A DNA stretch of 42,358 nucleotides from Gammaproteobacteria bacterium (GTDB taxonomy: Bacteria; Pseudomonadota; Gammaproteobacteria; GRL18), in the NCBI GenBank assembly GCA_027012135.1, contig JALUZF010000027.1:1-42358 (forward strand), in the 5' to 3' direction. Made by a program: the position numbers and the translations under genes. Below the pieces are notes generated by a model. The model made no database searches and was not told where the DNA came from. It saw only the letters and a program-made list of their open reading frames with translations. This document shows, piece by piece, positions 34,045-42,358 of this stretch. Numbering within the stretch: position 1 is the first letter of the stretch; every line of letters begins with the position of its first letter.

Positions 34045-34695
34045 TCACAAAAAGGACTTTATTTCCCGTGGATGCTCAATCAGGGCATCCGCTCCCCAGG
34101 TCCGGGGATCATCATCCGCTTCTATATAGCCGAACAGGGCGCCCAGGGTTTTCATCCCGGCCCGCTTTCCGGCAATAATATCCCGCTGGGCATCACCCAC
34201 ATACAGGCATTGTTCCGGTGGACAGTTTATTTCCCGGCAGGCATGAAACAGGGGCTCAGGATGAGGTTTGCGTTCACTGGTGGTATCTCCGCTGACAATA
34301 GTCCCGGCCCTCTGACTATAACCCAATTGCGCCATTAATGGATCGGTCAGCCAGCTCGGTTTATTGGTAACAATTCCCCAGGCAATATCGCTGTTTTCCA
34401 GCTCTGTCACCAGCTCATCCATACCTTCAAATAAGCGGGTTAACTGGCTGATATTGTTTTTATAAATAGCCAGCAGCCGCTGTCTTAGTACCTCAAATTC
34501 CGGGCTTTCCTGGGGAATATCAAAGCCCAGTTTAATCAGGGCAATACCGCCGTGGGAAACAACCGGTCGGATATGCTCAAAGGGCAGGGCAGGCTTACCC
34601 TGCTCCTGAAGTACCTGGTTAAGAGCGGCGGCCAGATCCGGTGCCGTATCGGCAAAGGTGCCGTCCAGATCAAATAGTACTGCCTGAGTGGACAT
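34045..34695 (-). CDS. mupP: HAD phosphatase, MupP/Gph-like
   Basis: A 216-residue HAD-superfamily phosphatase starting at ATG 34695, 4 nt after ubiG; the longer open frame runs back into ubiG coding sequence and is not a likely start. Catalytic motifs are FDLDGTFADTAPDL (nucleophile Asp and acid/base Asp), GIVTNKP, the lysine in ERKPHPEPL and YVGDAQRDIIAGKRAGM. It would commonly be annotated phosphoglycolate phosphatase. The gene immediately after ubiG in pseudomonads is mupP, the N-acetylmuramate 6-phosphate phosphatase of cell-wall recycling, and the RLFEGMDELV, HPEPLFHAC and GYIEADDDPRTWGAD segments fit that group. The substrate assignment is inferred. Confidence 0.82.
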   Translation of the reverse strand: MSTQAVLFDLDGTFADTAPDLAAALNQVLQEQGKPALPFEHIRPVVSHGGIALIKLGFDIPQESPEFEVLRQRLLAIYKNNISQLTRLFEGMDELVTELENSDIAWGIVTNKPSWLTDPLMAQLGYSQRAGTIVSGDTTSERKPHPEPLFHACREINCPPEQCLYVGDAQRDIIAGKRAGMKTLGALFGYIEADDDPRTWGADALIEHPREIKSFL

Positions 34696-34699
34696 GGTT

Positions 34700-35434
34700 T
34701 TAACTGGCGGGTCTGGCGTGAACCAGATAGTTGATATCGGTATCATCACTGAGTTTGCAGTGACCGGTAAAGGGATTATAGGTCATACCAGAAATATGCT
34801 GAGTTTTCAGTCCGGCAGCCCGTATCCACTGATCCAGTTCTGAAGGACGGATAAATTTTTTATAATCATGGGTGCCTTTTGGCAGCAGTTTAAGGACATA
34901 TTCAGCCCCTAAAATAGCCATAGCATAAGATTTGGCATTGCGGTTAACGGTAGAGAAAAACACATCACCATCGGGTTTAACCAGAGTTTTACAGGCCTGT
35001 ATAATGGAACCCGGATCGGGAACATGCTCCAGCATTTCCAGACAGGTGACTACATCAAAGGCCCCAGGCTGTTCCTGAGCCAGCTCTTCAACGGTAATTT
35101 TCCGGTATTTAACTTTTTCACCGGATTCATACAGGTGCATCCGGGCAATAGTCAGATTGGCATCACCCATATCAATACCGGTAACATCCGCCCCTTCATG
35201 CGCCATACTTTCCGATAAAATACCGCCGCCGCACCCCACATCCAGCACTTTTTTACCTTCCAGCCCCTGTGCTCTCTGCTTAATATAGGCCAGCCGGGCA
35301 GGGTTCAGGTCATGCAGCGGCTTAAACTCACCACCCTTATCCCACCAACGGGTAGACATAGCCTCAAACTTGGCCACCTCCTGCAGATCTACATTCCCCT
35401 GCGAAGAACTATCATTAACACTATTCATATTCAT
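34700..35434 (-). CDS. ubiG: Ubiquinone biosynthesis O-methyltransferase
   Basis: A class I SAM methyltransferase performing both O-methylations of ubiquinone synthesis. It has [29 protein letters not shown], the SAM motif [47 protein letters not shown] and [16 protein letters not shown]. Possible starts are TTG 35449, ATG 35434 and ATG 35428. I take 35434; 35428 gives a length closest to the E. coli protein. It is the first gene of a ubiG-mupP pair. MITE copy C lies just upstream, 29 nt beyond the TTG. Confidence 0.96.
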   Translation of the reverse strand: MNMNSVNDSSSQGNVDLQEVAKFEAMSTRWWDKGGEFKPLHDLNPARLAYIKQRAQGLEGKKVLDVGCGGGILSESMAHEGADVTGIDMGDANLTIARMHLYESGEKVKYRKITVEELAQEQPGAFDVVTCLEMLEHVPDPGSIIQACKTLVKPDGDVFFSTVNRNAKSYAMAILGAEYVLKLLPKGTHDYKKFIRPSELDQWIRAAGLKTQHISGMTYNPFTGHCKLSDDTDINYLVHARPAS

Positions 35435-35477
35435 AAACTCATTATCCAATATATACCCAATATTTACAAAAAAATCG

Positions 35478-35693
35478 GTAACTATTCAGTGTACCTGCCG
35501 TGACTGTCTACAGCTACTGAATTCCCAGGGGCGCTCAAGTACGTCCATGTATCGGTATAGAACTTTTCAAAACTTGTTTTGTAAAAAGTTCTTATCCCGG
35601 TGATTGTGAAAACATCCATGTTTACAAAACCCTGTAAATCCAGTACCTGCAGCTATTCACTCTACGTTACTTTAATTTATACTGAGTAGTTAC
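35478..35693 (+). mobile_element. MITE copy C (216 bp) with internal hairpin insertion
   Basis: Ends are GTAACTATTCAGT (35478-35490) and, in reverse complement, GTAACTACTCAGT (35681-35693), 12 of 13 matching. The flanks AAAAATCG (35470-35477) and AAAAACCG (35694-35701) are a 7/8 target duplication. It matches the reverse complement of copy A except for an extra ~47-bp segment near 35555-35605 that itself forms a hairpin (AGAACTTTT at 35559-35567 with AAAAGTTCT at 35584-35592). It lies between ubiG and mtaD. Confidence 0.9.
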
Positions 35694-35718
35694 AAAAACC
35701 GAAACATCTAAGCTCTTT

Positions 35719-35753
35719 CTGAACGCTGAACGTTCAACCCTCAACCCTCAACG
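35719..35753 (+). repeat. Five tandem heptamers at the 3' end of mtaD
   Basis: Consecutive 7-bp units CTGAACG, CTGAACG, TTCAACC, CTCAACC, CTCAACG fill this interval. On the minus strand they read as (C/G)GTT(G/C)A(G/A/C) units that contain the mtaD stop codon (35741-35743), so the last residues of that protein are repeat-derived. Confidence 0.6.
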
Positions 35754-37066
35754 CTCTCTTTCCATTCCCGAGTCTGCTGCATAACCTTTCCCTCATCAAT
35801 AGTCATCAACTTCCGCTCCTTCAACAAATGTTTCCCATGTACCCACACATCACTGATCTGTTCCCTTGATGCTGAATAAACAACCTGTGAAACCGGATGG
35901 TAAACCGGCTGAGTTTCAATAGTATCCAGATCAATAGCAATAATATCTGCAGCCTTGCCTTTTACCAGGGAGCCGGTGATTCTATCAATACCCAAAGCTT
36001 TTGCCCCGTTTATGGTGGCTATACGCAGAGCTGAATAAGCCGGTACTGAGGCAGCATTGCCGCTCACCGCTTTAGCCAGTAAAGCAGCAGACTGTAATTC
36101 TCCCAGCATATCCAGATCATTATTACTGGCTGCACCGTCAGTACCCAGGGCGGTATTGATATTATTTTCAAGTAACCGACTGACCGGACAGAAACCACTG
36201 GCAAGTTTCATATTTGATTGCGGGCAATGTACTACATTAACTCCATAACGCTGCAGCACTTCAAACTCATCTTCCTGCAACTGGGTCATATGCACAGCCA
36301 GTAGGGAAGGGGATAACAGGCCCAGTTGTTGCAGTCGTTTAATTGGGCGCAGGGCTGTGTTGCTCAGAGACTGCTGAATTTCATCCGTTGTTTCATGCAG
36401 ATGGATATGCACAGGAATATCCAGCTCTTCTGCCAGGGCATTGAGTTTAATTAAATTGTCATCCGATACCGTATAGGGTGCATGGGGAGCAAAGGCTGTA
36501 GTGATCAGGGGGTGATGACGGTACTGCTCATACAGTTCCAGTCCCTTGTGCAGGTATTCAGCCCCGTCTTTGGCCCAGGCAGATGGAAAATCAATGACAA
36601 TCAGACCAATGCATGCCCGAATACCGCTTTGTTCTGCAGCTTTGGCAGCGGCATCGGGGAAAAAGTACATATCATTGAAGGTGGTGGTGCCGCTGCGCAG
36701 CATTTCAGCGATGGCCAGTTCCGTACCCTGTTTCACAAATTTATAATTGACGCATTTTGACTCGGTCGGCCAGATATAATTGTTCAGCCAGTCCATTAAA
36801 GGCAGGTCGTCAGCCATACCGCGCATCAGTGACATGGCAGCATGGGTATGGGTATTAATAAAACCGGGCAGCAGGGCATGCTTATCCAGGTGATGCTCTA
36901 TAGTCCCCTGGTACTTTTTCCTGCATGTATCGGCTGACAGAATATCCACAATGATGCCGTTATCGATAACCACAGCATAATGTTCTAAAACGCTTTTGTC
37001 TGATTCTGTTTCAGCTTCTAAAGGTATTACCCAGCGACCATAAATGATCTGCTCCACATTCAGCAC
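35741..37066 (-). CDS. mtaD: 5-methylthioadenosine/S-adenosylhomocysteine deaminase family
   Basis: A 441-residue amidohydrolase (TRZ/ATZ group). Metal and catalytic residues are in LLPGFINTHTHAAMSLMRGMADDLPL (HxH), VHIHLHETTDE, LLAVHMTQL and LGTDGAASNNDLDM; the tail holds the GSLVKGKAADIIAIDL strand. It deaminates 5'-methylthioadenosine and related adenosines. The start is GTG 37066 with a strong GGAGGA 5 nt upstream. It is divergent from mtnA, which acts two steps later in methylthioadenosine salvage, so deamination to methylthioinosine followed by phosphorolysis and MtnA is a reasonable pathway. The usual neighbour ubiG follows after MITE copy C. Confidence 0.92.
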   Translation of the reverse strand: MLNVEQIIYGRWVIPLEAETESDKSVLEHYAVVIDNGIIVDILSADTCRKKYQGTIEHHLDKHALLPGFINTHTHAAMSLMRGMADDLPLMDWLNNYIWPTESKCVNYKFVKQGTELAIAEMLRSGTTTFNDMYFFPDAAAKAAEQSGIRACIGLIVIDFPSAWAKDGAEYLHKGLELYEQYRHHPLITTAFAPHAPYTVSDDNLIKLNALAEELDIPVHIHLHETTDEIQQSLSNTALRPIKRLQQLGLLSPSLLAVHMTQLQEDEFEVLQRYGVNVVHCPQSNMKLASGFCPVSRLLENNINTALGTDGAASNNDLDMLGELQSAALLAKAVSGNAASVPAYSALRIATINGAKALGIDRITGSLVKGKAADIIAIDLDTIETQPVYHPVSQVVYSASREQISDVWVHGKHLLKERKLMTIDEGKVMQQTREWKESVEG

Positions 37067-37182
37067 AAATTCCTCCGCAAATTGGCCTGTTTCTTTATAG
37101 GAATTGATTATATGATATTACGTTTAAGTTTTGTTATAAAAACGGTTTTTAACACATAAACAAGTAATTTAAGGTAATTTCC

Positions 37183-38253
37183 ATGCACCTGAAAGCCTAT
37201 GACTCTATAAAACCCATTGTCTGGAAAGAAGATAAACTGTTTCTCCTGGATCAGCGCCTATTGCCGCAGGAGGAAATTTATATTGCTCTTGATAATATTA
37301 AGGCCGTAGCACAGGCCATTACTGATATGGTGGTCAGAGGTGCACCTGCCATAGGTATTACCGCTGCCTACGGTATTGTTATTGCTGCCCGTGAGCGCCT
37401 GAAAGAGCAGTCAGAAAACTGGAAAAGTGCCATTGAGGATGATCTGAATATCCTGGCTCAATCCAGACCGACTGCTGTAAACCTGTTCTGGGCCATTGAT
37501 ATGATGCGGAAAATCATTAAAGGTTTAAATAGTGATGACCCGGTCGCAACGCTGCTGAGTATAGCCAGACAGGTACATGAGGATGATATTGCAGCTAATG
37601 TGAAAATGGGGCAGTTGGGTGCCGATTTAATGACAGAATCCTGTGCAGTTCTGACCCATTGCAATGCCGGTGCTCTGGCTACCGGGGGCTATGGAACCGC
37701 CCTGGGGGTTATACGCAGTGCTTTTGCCCAGGGTAAAATCAGCCATGTTTATGCTGATGAAACCCGTCCCTGGCTGCAGGGTGCCCGTTTAACTGCCTGG
37801 GAAATGGTACAGGAGAATATACCGGTGTCGTTACTGGTGGAAGGGGCAGCGGCACATATGATAAAAACCTCTCAAACAACCGAACAGCCCATCCGCTGGA
37901 TCATTGTCGGCTCGGACCGCATTGCTGCTAATGGTGATGTGGCCAATAAAATCGGGACTTATGCTCTGGCAGTAATGGCCAGATATCATGGTATTAAATT
38001 TATGGTAGTGGCACCCACTGCTACAGTTGATATGAATATCAGCAGCGGTGAGCAGATCCCTATTGAAGAACGTTCTGATACTGAGGTTCTGGGCTGTTCA
38101 GGACAGCCGGTAGCCGCCTCTGGAGCACAGGCCAGAAATCCGGCCTTTGATGTTACTCCGGCAGAACTGGTGGATGTGATTGTGACTGAAAAAGGGGTAG
38201 TGTTAAAGCCCGATTTTGAGAAAATGAGGGCTTTAATGACAAATGTATTATAA
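37183..38253 (+). CDS. mtnA: Methylthioribose-1-phosphate isomerase
   Basis: A 356-residue enzyme of the eIF2B-like fold that isomerises methylthioribose 1-phosphate to methylthioribulose 1-phosphate in methionine salvage. It shows MVVRGAPAIGITAAYG, the catalytic cysteine C160 in LTHCNAGALATGGYGTALG, ADETRPWLQGARLTAWEM, the catalytic Asp in VGSDRIAANGDVANKIGTY, and IPIEERSDTEV. Length and the position of C160 equal those of well-studied MtnA proteins. It is divergent from mtaD with a 116-nt gap and precedes gyrA, the order seen in pseudomonads. Confidence 0.97.
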   Translation: MHLKAYDSIKPIVWKEDKLFLLDQRLLPQEEIYIALDNIKAVAQAITDMVVRGAPAIGITAAYGIVIAARERLKEQSENWKSAIEDDLNILAQSRPTAVNLFWAIDMMRKIIKGLNSDDPVATLLSIARQVHEDDIAANVKMGQLGADLMTESCAVLTHCNAGALATGGYGTALGVIRSAFAQGKISHVYADETRPWLQGARLTAWEMVQENIPVSLLVEGAAAHMIKTSQTTEQPIRWIIVGSDRIAANGDVANKIGTYALAVMARYHGIKFMVVAPTATVDMNISSGEQIPIEERSDTEVLGCSGQPVAASGAQARNPAFDVTPAELVDVIVTEKGVVLKPDFEKMRALMTNVL

Positions 38254-38452
38254 ATGCTAAAAAAACAGTTTTTTTACGCCGGTTTTCGGGCACTTCAGGG
38301 CGGTTTTGTGTTAGAATAATTCGGTTTTCAGTACATCAGGACAGGCCTTCTGTTCTGCAAGCGTTATGCATTAATGGGCACAATAATCGCCACCGTCTTA
38401 ATGCTGTATTTTTTGCCTAACTAAAGATAAAAAACGGAAATATAACCACTAA

Positions 38453-41062
38453 ATGTCAGATTTTGCAAAAGAACTCCTCCATATAAATATTGAGGAGGAG
38501 ATGAAGCAGTCCTATATGGATTATGCCATGAGTGTAATCGTCGGACGTGCACTCCCTGATGTCCGGGATGGACTCAAACCCGTTCACCGCCGGGTCATTT
38601 ACGCCATGCACGAAACCGGCATGGACTGGAACAAACCTTATAAAAAGTCAGCCCGTATTGTCGGTGACGTACTGGGTAAATATCATCCCCACGGTGATAC
38701 TGCGGTTTACGATACCATTGTGCGTATGGCTCAGGATTTTTCCCTGCGTTATATGCTGGTAGACGGGCAGGGCAACTTCGGTTCAGTGGATGGTGATTCA
38801 CCTGCCGCCATGCGTTATACCGAAGTGCGCATGGCTAAAATTGCACATGAACTGCTGGCAGATATCGATAAGGAAACGGTTGACTTCAGTCCAAACTACG
38901 ATGAATCTGAACACGAACCCACTGTACTGCCTACCAAAATACCTAACCTGCTGATCAACGGCTCATCCGGTATTGCCGTGGGTATGGCCACCAATATTCC
39001 GCCGCATAATCTGACTGAAGTCATTAACGGCTGCCTGGCCTATATTGATAATCCTGAAATTACCATCGCTGAACTGAGCAAGCTGATCCCGGGGCCGGAT
39101 TTCCCGACGGCAGGTATTATTAATGGTTCACGTGGTATTCATGAAGCCTATCATACCGGACGTGGCCGGATCCGTGTGCGTGCCCGGACAGAAATTGAAG
39201 ATATGGGTAATAACCGCGAACGTATCGTAGTAACCGAATTACCTTATCAGGTTAATAAGGCTCGTCTGCTGGAACGTATTGCCGAACTGGTTAAAGAAAA
39301 GAAAATTGAAGGTATTTCCGAACTTCGTGATGAGTCGGATAAAGACGGCATGCGTATGGTTATTGAAACCAAACGCGGCGAACCGGCTGATGTTCTGCTC
39401 AATAACCTGTTTAAGCACACGGCAATGCAGAATGTATTCGGCATTAATATGGTGGCACTGGTTGATGGTCAGCCTAAACTGTTTAATTTAAAAGAACTGA
39501 TTGAACAGTTTATCCGTCACCGCCGTGAAGTGGTTAACCGCCGTACGGTATACGAATTACGCAAGGCACGTGAACGGGCGCATATACTGGAAGGTCAGGC
39601 CGTTGCTCTGGCTAATATTGATCCGTTGATAAAACTGATTAAAGAATCCGCCAATCCGCAGGAAGCCAAGGCTAAACTGATTTCCACGGCCTGGGAGCCA
39701 GGTCTGGTTAAAGAACTATTGTCCGGCGGCGGCGAACAGTCCCGTCCCGACGGCCTCGAAGCTCAGTTCGGTCTGGCCGAAGACGGTTATCACCTGTCGC
39801 CTGTGCAGGCACAGGCCATTCTGGATCTGCGTCTGCATCGTCTGACCGGACTGGAAATTGAAAAAATTGTGGCCGAATATAAGGAAATCATTGAAAAAAT
39901 CAAATGGTATCTGGAAATTCTGGGCAGTCAGTCGATTCTTATGGCCGTTATACGTGAAGAACTTGAAGCCATGATTAGTCAGTACGGTGATGAACGCCGT
40001 ACTGAAATACGTGAGTCTGAAGATGATCTGTCCTATGAAGATATGATTGTAGAGGAAGACCGGGTGGTAACACTGTCTCACGAAGGGTATGTAAAAACCC
40101 AGCCTCTGGCCGATTATACGGCTCAGCGTCGTGGTGGCCGGGGCAAGTCTGCTACTTCCATGAAAGATGAAGATTTTATTGATAAGCTGTTTGTCGCCTC
40201 CAGTCACGACACTATCCTGTGTTTTACCAATGCCGGTCAGGTGTACTGGAAAAAAGTCTACGAACTGCCGCTAGCCAGCCGCGGTTCCCGTGGTCGCCCC
40301 ATTATCAATATTCTGCCGCTGGATCCGGATGAAAAAGTTAATGCCATCCTGCCTATTAAGGAATTTGTTGATGGGCAGTTTATTTTACAGGCGACGGCTA
40401 ACGGCACAGTTAAGAAAACCCCGCTGCTGGATTATTCACGTCCCAGGAGTAATGGTATACATGCCATTGAACTGCGTGAAGGTGATAAGTTAATCGATGT
40501 CCAGCTTACTGACGGTCAGCAGGATATTATGCTGTTTTCCACTGAAGGCAAGGCCATTCGCTTTAATGAATCACTGGTCCGTTCCATGGGACGTGTGGCA
40601 ACCGGTGTTCGGGGAATTAAACTCCCTGAAGGGCACAAAGTTATTTCCCTGATTGTGGTACCGCCAGAATGCGAAGACCGTTATGTACTGACTGCCACAG
40701 AAAACGGTTATGGTAAACGTACCCGCATTTCAGAATATCCTGTTAAGGGACGGGGCGGTATGGGTGTTGTAGCTATTAAGACTTCGGAACGTAATGGTTC
40801 TATGGTCGGCGCCTGTCTGCTGGATGAAAACAGTGAAATTATGCTGATTACCGATGGCGGAACCATAGTCAGAACCCGTTCTTCAGAAGTCTCAGTAGTC
40901 GGCAGAAATACCCAGGGCGTTCGTTTAATACGTCTGACCAATGATGAAAAACTGGTTCAGATTGCCCGGGTTTGTGAAACTGAAAATGATGAAACTGAAA
41001 ATGATGAAGCCCAAAATGTAGCTCCGGAAAATGGTGAAGCAGAGGGCGAAGATAACAATTAA
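38453..41062 (+). CDS. gyrA: DNA gyrase subunit A
   Basis: An 869-residue type II topoisomerase subunit that introduces negative supercoils with GyrB. The catalytic tyrosine is Y122 in [10 protein letters not shown]. The quinolone region reads [10 protein letters not shown], so Thr occupies position 83 and Asp position 87; Thr83 is the natural residue in, for example, Pseudomonas aeruginosa and by itself does not indicate resistance. The GyrA box QRRGGRG is present in the C-terminal beta-pinwheel. The protein ends in an acidic tail with short repeats ([12 protein letters not shown]). A 199-nt gap separates it from mtnA and presumably holds its promoter; I could not identify one with confidence. 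Confidence 0.99.
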   Translation: MSDFAKELLHINIEEEMKQSYMDYAMSVIVGRALPDVRDGLKPVHRRVIYAMHETGMDWNKPYKKSARIVGDVLGKYHPHGDTAVYDTIVRMAQDFSLRYMLVDGQGNFGSVDGDSPAAMRYTEVRMAKIAHELLADIDKETVDFSPNYDESEHEPTVLPTKIPNLLINGSSGIAVGMATNIPPHNLTEVINGCLAYIDNPEITIAELSKLIPGPDFPTAGIINGSRGIHEAYHTGRGRIRVRARTEIEDMGNNRERIVVTELPYQVNKARLLERIAELVKEKKIEGISELRDESDKDGMRMVIETKRGEPADVLLNNLFKHTAMQNVFGINMVALVDGQPKLFNLKELIEQFIRHRREVVNRRTVYELRKARERAHILEGQAVALANIDPLIKLIKESANPQEAKAKLISTAWEPGLVKELLSGGGEQSRPDGLEAQFGLAEDGYHLSPVQAQAILDLRLHRLTGLEIEKIVAEYKEIIEKIKWYLEILGSQSILMAVIREELEAMISQYGDERRTEIRESEDDLSYEDMIVEEDRVVTLSHEGYVKTQPLADYTAQRRGGRGKSATSMKDEDFIDKLFVASSHDTILCFTNAGQVYWKKVYELPLASRGSRGRPIINILPLDPDEKVNAILPIKEFVDGQFILQATANGTVKKTPLLDYSRPRSNGIHAIELREGDKLIDVQLTDGQQDIMLFSTEGKAIRFNESLVRSMGRVATGVRGIKLPEGHKVISLIVVPPECEDRYVLTATENGYGKRTRISEYPVKGRGGMGVVAIKTSERNGSMVGACLLDENSEIMLITDGGTIVRTRSSEVSVVGRNTQGVRLIRLTNDEKLVQIARVCETENDETENDEAQNVAPENGEAEGEDNN

Positions 41063-41073
41063 TTCAACATCAG

Positions 41074-41110
41074 ATTCAAGCGCTGTTTAAAGCGCCTGAG
41101 TTTGAATTTT
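41074..41110 (+). terminator. Bulged hairpin between gyrA and serC, possible weak terminator
   Basis: ATTCAA plus GCGCT (41074-41084) can pair with AGCGC (41091-41095) and, after a 5-nt bulge, TTGAAT (41102-41107), closing a 6-nt loop. It is followed by TTT. The stem is imperfect and the T-tract short, so attenuation or mRNA processing is as likely as termination. Confidence 0.3.
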
Positions 41111-41136
41111 AACTCAATTTTAATCAAGGAATTGCA

Positions 41137-42219
41137 ATGTCAAGAGTGTTTAATTTCAGTGCAGGGCCAGCCATGTTACCCGAGGCTGTTATCAAAAAAG
41201 CCAGTGAAGAAATGCTGGACTGGCATGGAGAAGGCATGTCTGTTATGGAAATGTCCCACCGTGGTAAGGCTTTTATGTCTATTGCCAGCAAGGCCGAAGC
41301 TGATTTAAGAACCTTGATGGCCATTCCTGATAATTATAAAGTGCTATTTTTACAGGGTGGTGCCAGTATGCAATTTGGTGCTATTCCACTTAATTTATTA
41401 GGCGACAAAACAACAGCTGATTATATTAATACTGGTATGTGGTCTAAAAAAGCCATTGCTGAAGCTAAACGTTATTGTGATGTTAACGTTGCAGCCAGCT
41501 CAGAAGATTCCGGCTTTACCACTATACCTGATTTTGCTGACTGGAAACTGAATCCTGATGCAGCCTATGTGCATTACACACCGAATGAAACCATTGGCGG
41601 TGTGGAATTTGACTATATTCCTGATACCGGTGACGTGCCACTCATAGCGGATATGTCTTCTACCATACTGTCTCGCCCTGTTGATGTTTCAAAGTTCGGT
41701 ATGATTTATGCCGGTGCCCAGAAAAATGTCGGCCCTGCCGGGCTGACGCTGGTAATTATTCGTGACGATCTACTGGGCCATGCGGCAGACATTACCCCCA
41801 CCATGCTTAACTATAAAACCCATGCCGATGCAGATTCCATGTACAACACGCCGCCAACCTACAGCTGGTATATGGCTGGTCTGGTTTTTGAGTGGCTGCT
41901 GGATAATGGCGGACTGCAAGCTATGGGTAAAATAAACAAGTCTAAATCAGATAAATTATACGCCGCCATTGACGGTAATGATTTTTATGCCAACCCGGTT
42001 GAAAAACGTTACCGCTCCTGGATGAATGTCCCCTTTACCCTGAAAGATGCCGATCTGGATGCGGCCTTTTTAGAGCAGGCCGCAGCAAAAGGCCTGGCTA
42101 CTCTGAAGGGCCATCGTTCCGTTGGCGGTATGCGTGCCAGTATTTACAATGCCATGCCTGAATCTGGTGTGGATACTCTGGTTGAGTTTATGGCTGAATT
42201 TGCCAGGGCTAACGGTTAA
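41137..42219 (+). CDS. serC: Phosphoserine aminotransferase
   Basis: A 360-residue class V PLP aminotransferase converting 3-phosphohydroxypyruvate to phosphoserine, and also serving pyridoxal phosphate synthesis. It has FNFSAGPAMLPEAV at the N-terminus, MEMSHRGKAF, LFLQGGASMQFGAIPLNLL, the PLP lysine K196 in YAGAQKNVGPAG, the TPPTYSWYMAGLVFEWL segment and GHRSVGGMRASIYNAMP. ATG follows AAGGA at 41127-41131. It is placed after gyrA and immediately before a serA-like gene. Confidence 0.98.
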   Translation: MSRVFNFSAGPAMLPEAVIKKASEEMLDWHGEGMSVMEMSHRGKAFMSIASKAEADLRTLMAIPDNYKVLFLQGGASMQFGAIPLNLLGDKTTADYINTGMWSKKAIAEAKRYCDVNVAASSEDSGFTTIPDFADWKLNPDAAYVHYTPNETIGGVEFDYIPDTGDVPLIADMSSTILSRPVDVSKFGMIYAGAQKNVGPAGLTLVIIRDDLLGHAADITPTMLNYKTHADADSMYNTPPTYSWYMAGLVFEWLLDNGGLQAMGKINKSKSDKLYAAIDGNDFYANPVEKRYRSWMNVPFTLKDADLDAAFLEQAAAKGLATLKGHRSVGGMRASIYNAMPESGVDTLVEFMAEFARANG

Positions 42220-42234
42220 CAGGGGACGGCTAAA

Positions 42235-42358
42235 ATGAATAAAATTTTAACACTGAATAATATCTCTGTGGCAGGTCTTGAAAAATTCCCCAGGGATAAC
42301 TACGAAATTGCTTCTGAAATTCAGAACCCGGATGCTATTTTACTGCGTTCCTACAAGA
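42235..42358 (+). CDS. serA: D-3-phosphoglycerate dehydrogenase, N-terminal part (truncated by window end)
   Basis: The open frame starts at ATG 42235, 15 nt after serC, and runs off the window after 41 residues. It reads ILTLNNISVAGLEKFPRD, then EIQNPDAILLRSYK, which is the typical opening of the 3-phosphoglycerate dehydrogenase found beside serC in many Gammaproteobacteria. It catalyses the first step of serine synthesis. Only the N-terminal substrate-domain part is visible; the NAD-binding domain lies outside. Confidence 0.82.
   Translation, partial: MNKILTLNNISVAGLEKFPRDNYEIASEIQNPDAILLRSYK

Noticed and set aside
34696-34749. N-terminal extension of the MupP-like phosphatase
   Set aside because: It overlaps ubiG coding sequence and precedes the conserved FDLDGT motif without family support.
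35370-35603. Open frame running from ubiG antisense into MITE copy C
   Set aside because: Most of it is antisense to ubiG and the rest is MITE sequence; no independent coding evidence.
38270-38320. GC-rich inverted pieces and TAGAAT between mtnA and gyrA as terminator or gyrA promoter
   Set aside because: The possible stem has a very long loop and imperfect arms, and no -35 lies at a proper distance from TAGAAT.
38699-38701. Thr at GyrA position 83 as a possible quinolone-resistance mutation
   Set aside because: Thr83 is wild type in several Gammaproteobacteria and Asp87 is unchanged, so it is likely natural.
1-42358. tRNA, rRNA, CRISPR array, prophage or riboswitch
   Set aside because: I read the intergenic regions and saw no cloverleaf arms, regularly spaced repeats with spacers, phage genes or known riboswitch cores.

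Overview
The window is a chromosomal segment of a free-living or facultative sulfur-oxidising gammaproteobacterium. The gene blocks holB-pilZ-tatD, prmB-aroC-MFS, trpF-(trpBA)-accD-folC-dedD-cvpA-purF and SDR/mupP/ubiG/mtaD/mtnA/gyrA/serC are all arrangements typical of Gammaproteobacteria, with close parallels in Pseudomonas. A SoxX-SoxA type cytochrome points to thiosulfate oxidation. A FliK-like protein with an FlhB-like partner suggests flagella, a PilZ protein suggests type IV pili, and HpnC/D/E indicate bacterial squalene synthesis. Base composition is moderate, with AT-rich intergenic DNA. I saw no rRNA, tRNA, CRISPR array or prophage. I cannot name the genus. Layout from left to right: (1) 1-1715, end of holB, pilZ and tatD, with a MITE between pilZ and tatD. 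(2) 1768-6868, a ClC-family protein converging on a flhB-like/fliK-like pair, then a GYF-TM-pentapeptide-repeat protein and prmB. (3) 6910-10640 (minus), a four-gene operon of a glycine-zipper envelope protein, PhoP-like regulator, PhoQ-like kinase and CNNM/CBS membrane protein, behind a promoter with a PhoP-box-like direct repeat. This block sits between prmB and aroC. (4) 10804-14169, aroC, an MFS transporter and an unknown single-TM protein. (5) 14176-15393 (minus), a solitary triheme SoxX-SoxA fusion. (6) 15552-27297 (plus), trpF-trpB-trpA-accD-folC-SPOR-cvpA-purF and then a 1278-residue PilZ/DUF1631/GGDEF/EAL protein. (7) 27315-35693, an SDR, then a segment bounded by two directly oriented MITEs with hpnE-hpnD, a 90-residue protein, a Cache-Schlafen AlbA_2 membrane receptor, hpnC, a small membrane protein, a MupP/Gph-like phosphatase and ubiG. 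(8) 35741-42358, mtaD, mtnA, gyrA, serC and the start of a serA-like gene. The most unusual points are: the single-chain SoxXA cytochrome, which keeps all three haem sites and the SoxA active-site cysteine; a transmembrane Cache receptor with a Schlafen AlbA_2 output domain beside squalene genes; an operon and promoter architecture that looks like an autoregulated Mg2+/envelope-stress module; and a three-copy MITE with IS66-like GTAA ends in which every copy is flanked by an 8-bp target duplication (two perfect, one 7/8). Several starts are non-ATG (GTG or TTG), and folC has no conventional start that would include its conserved N-terminus.
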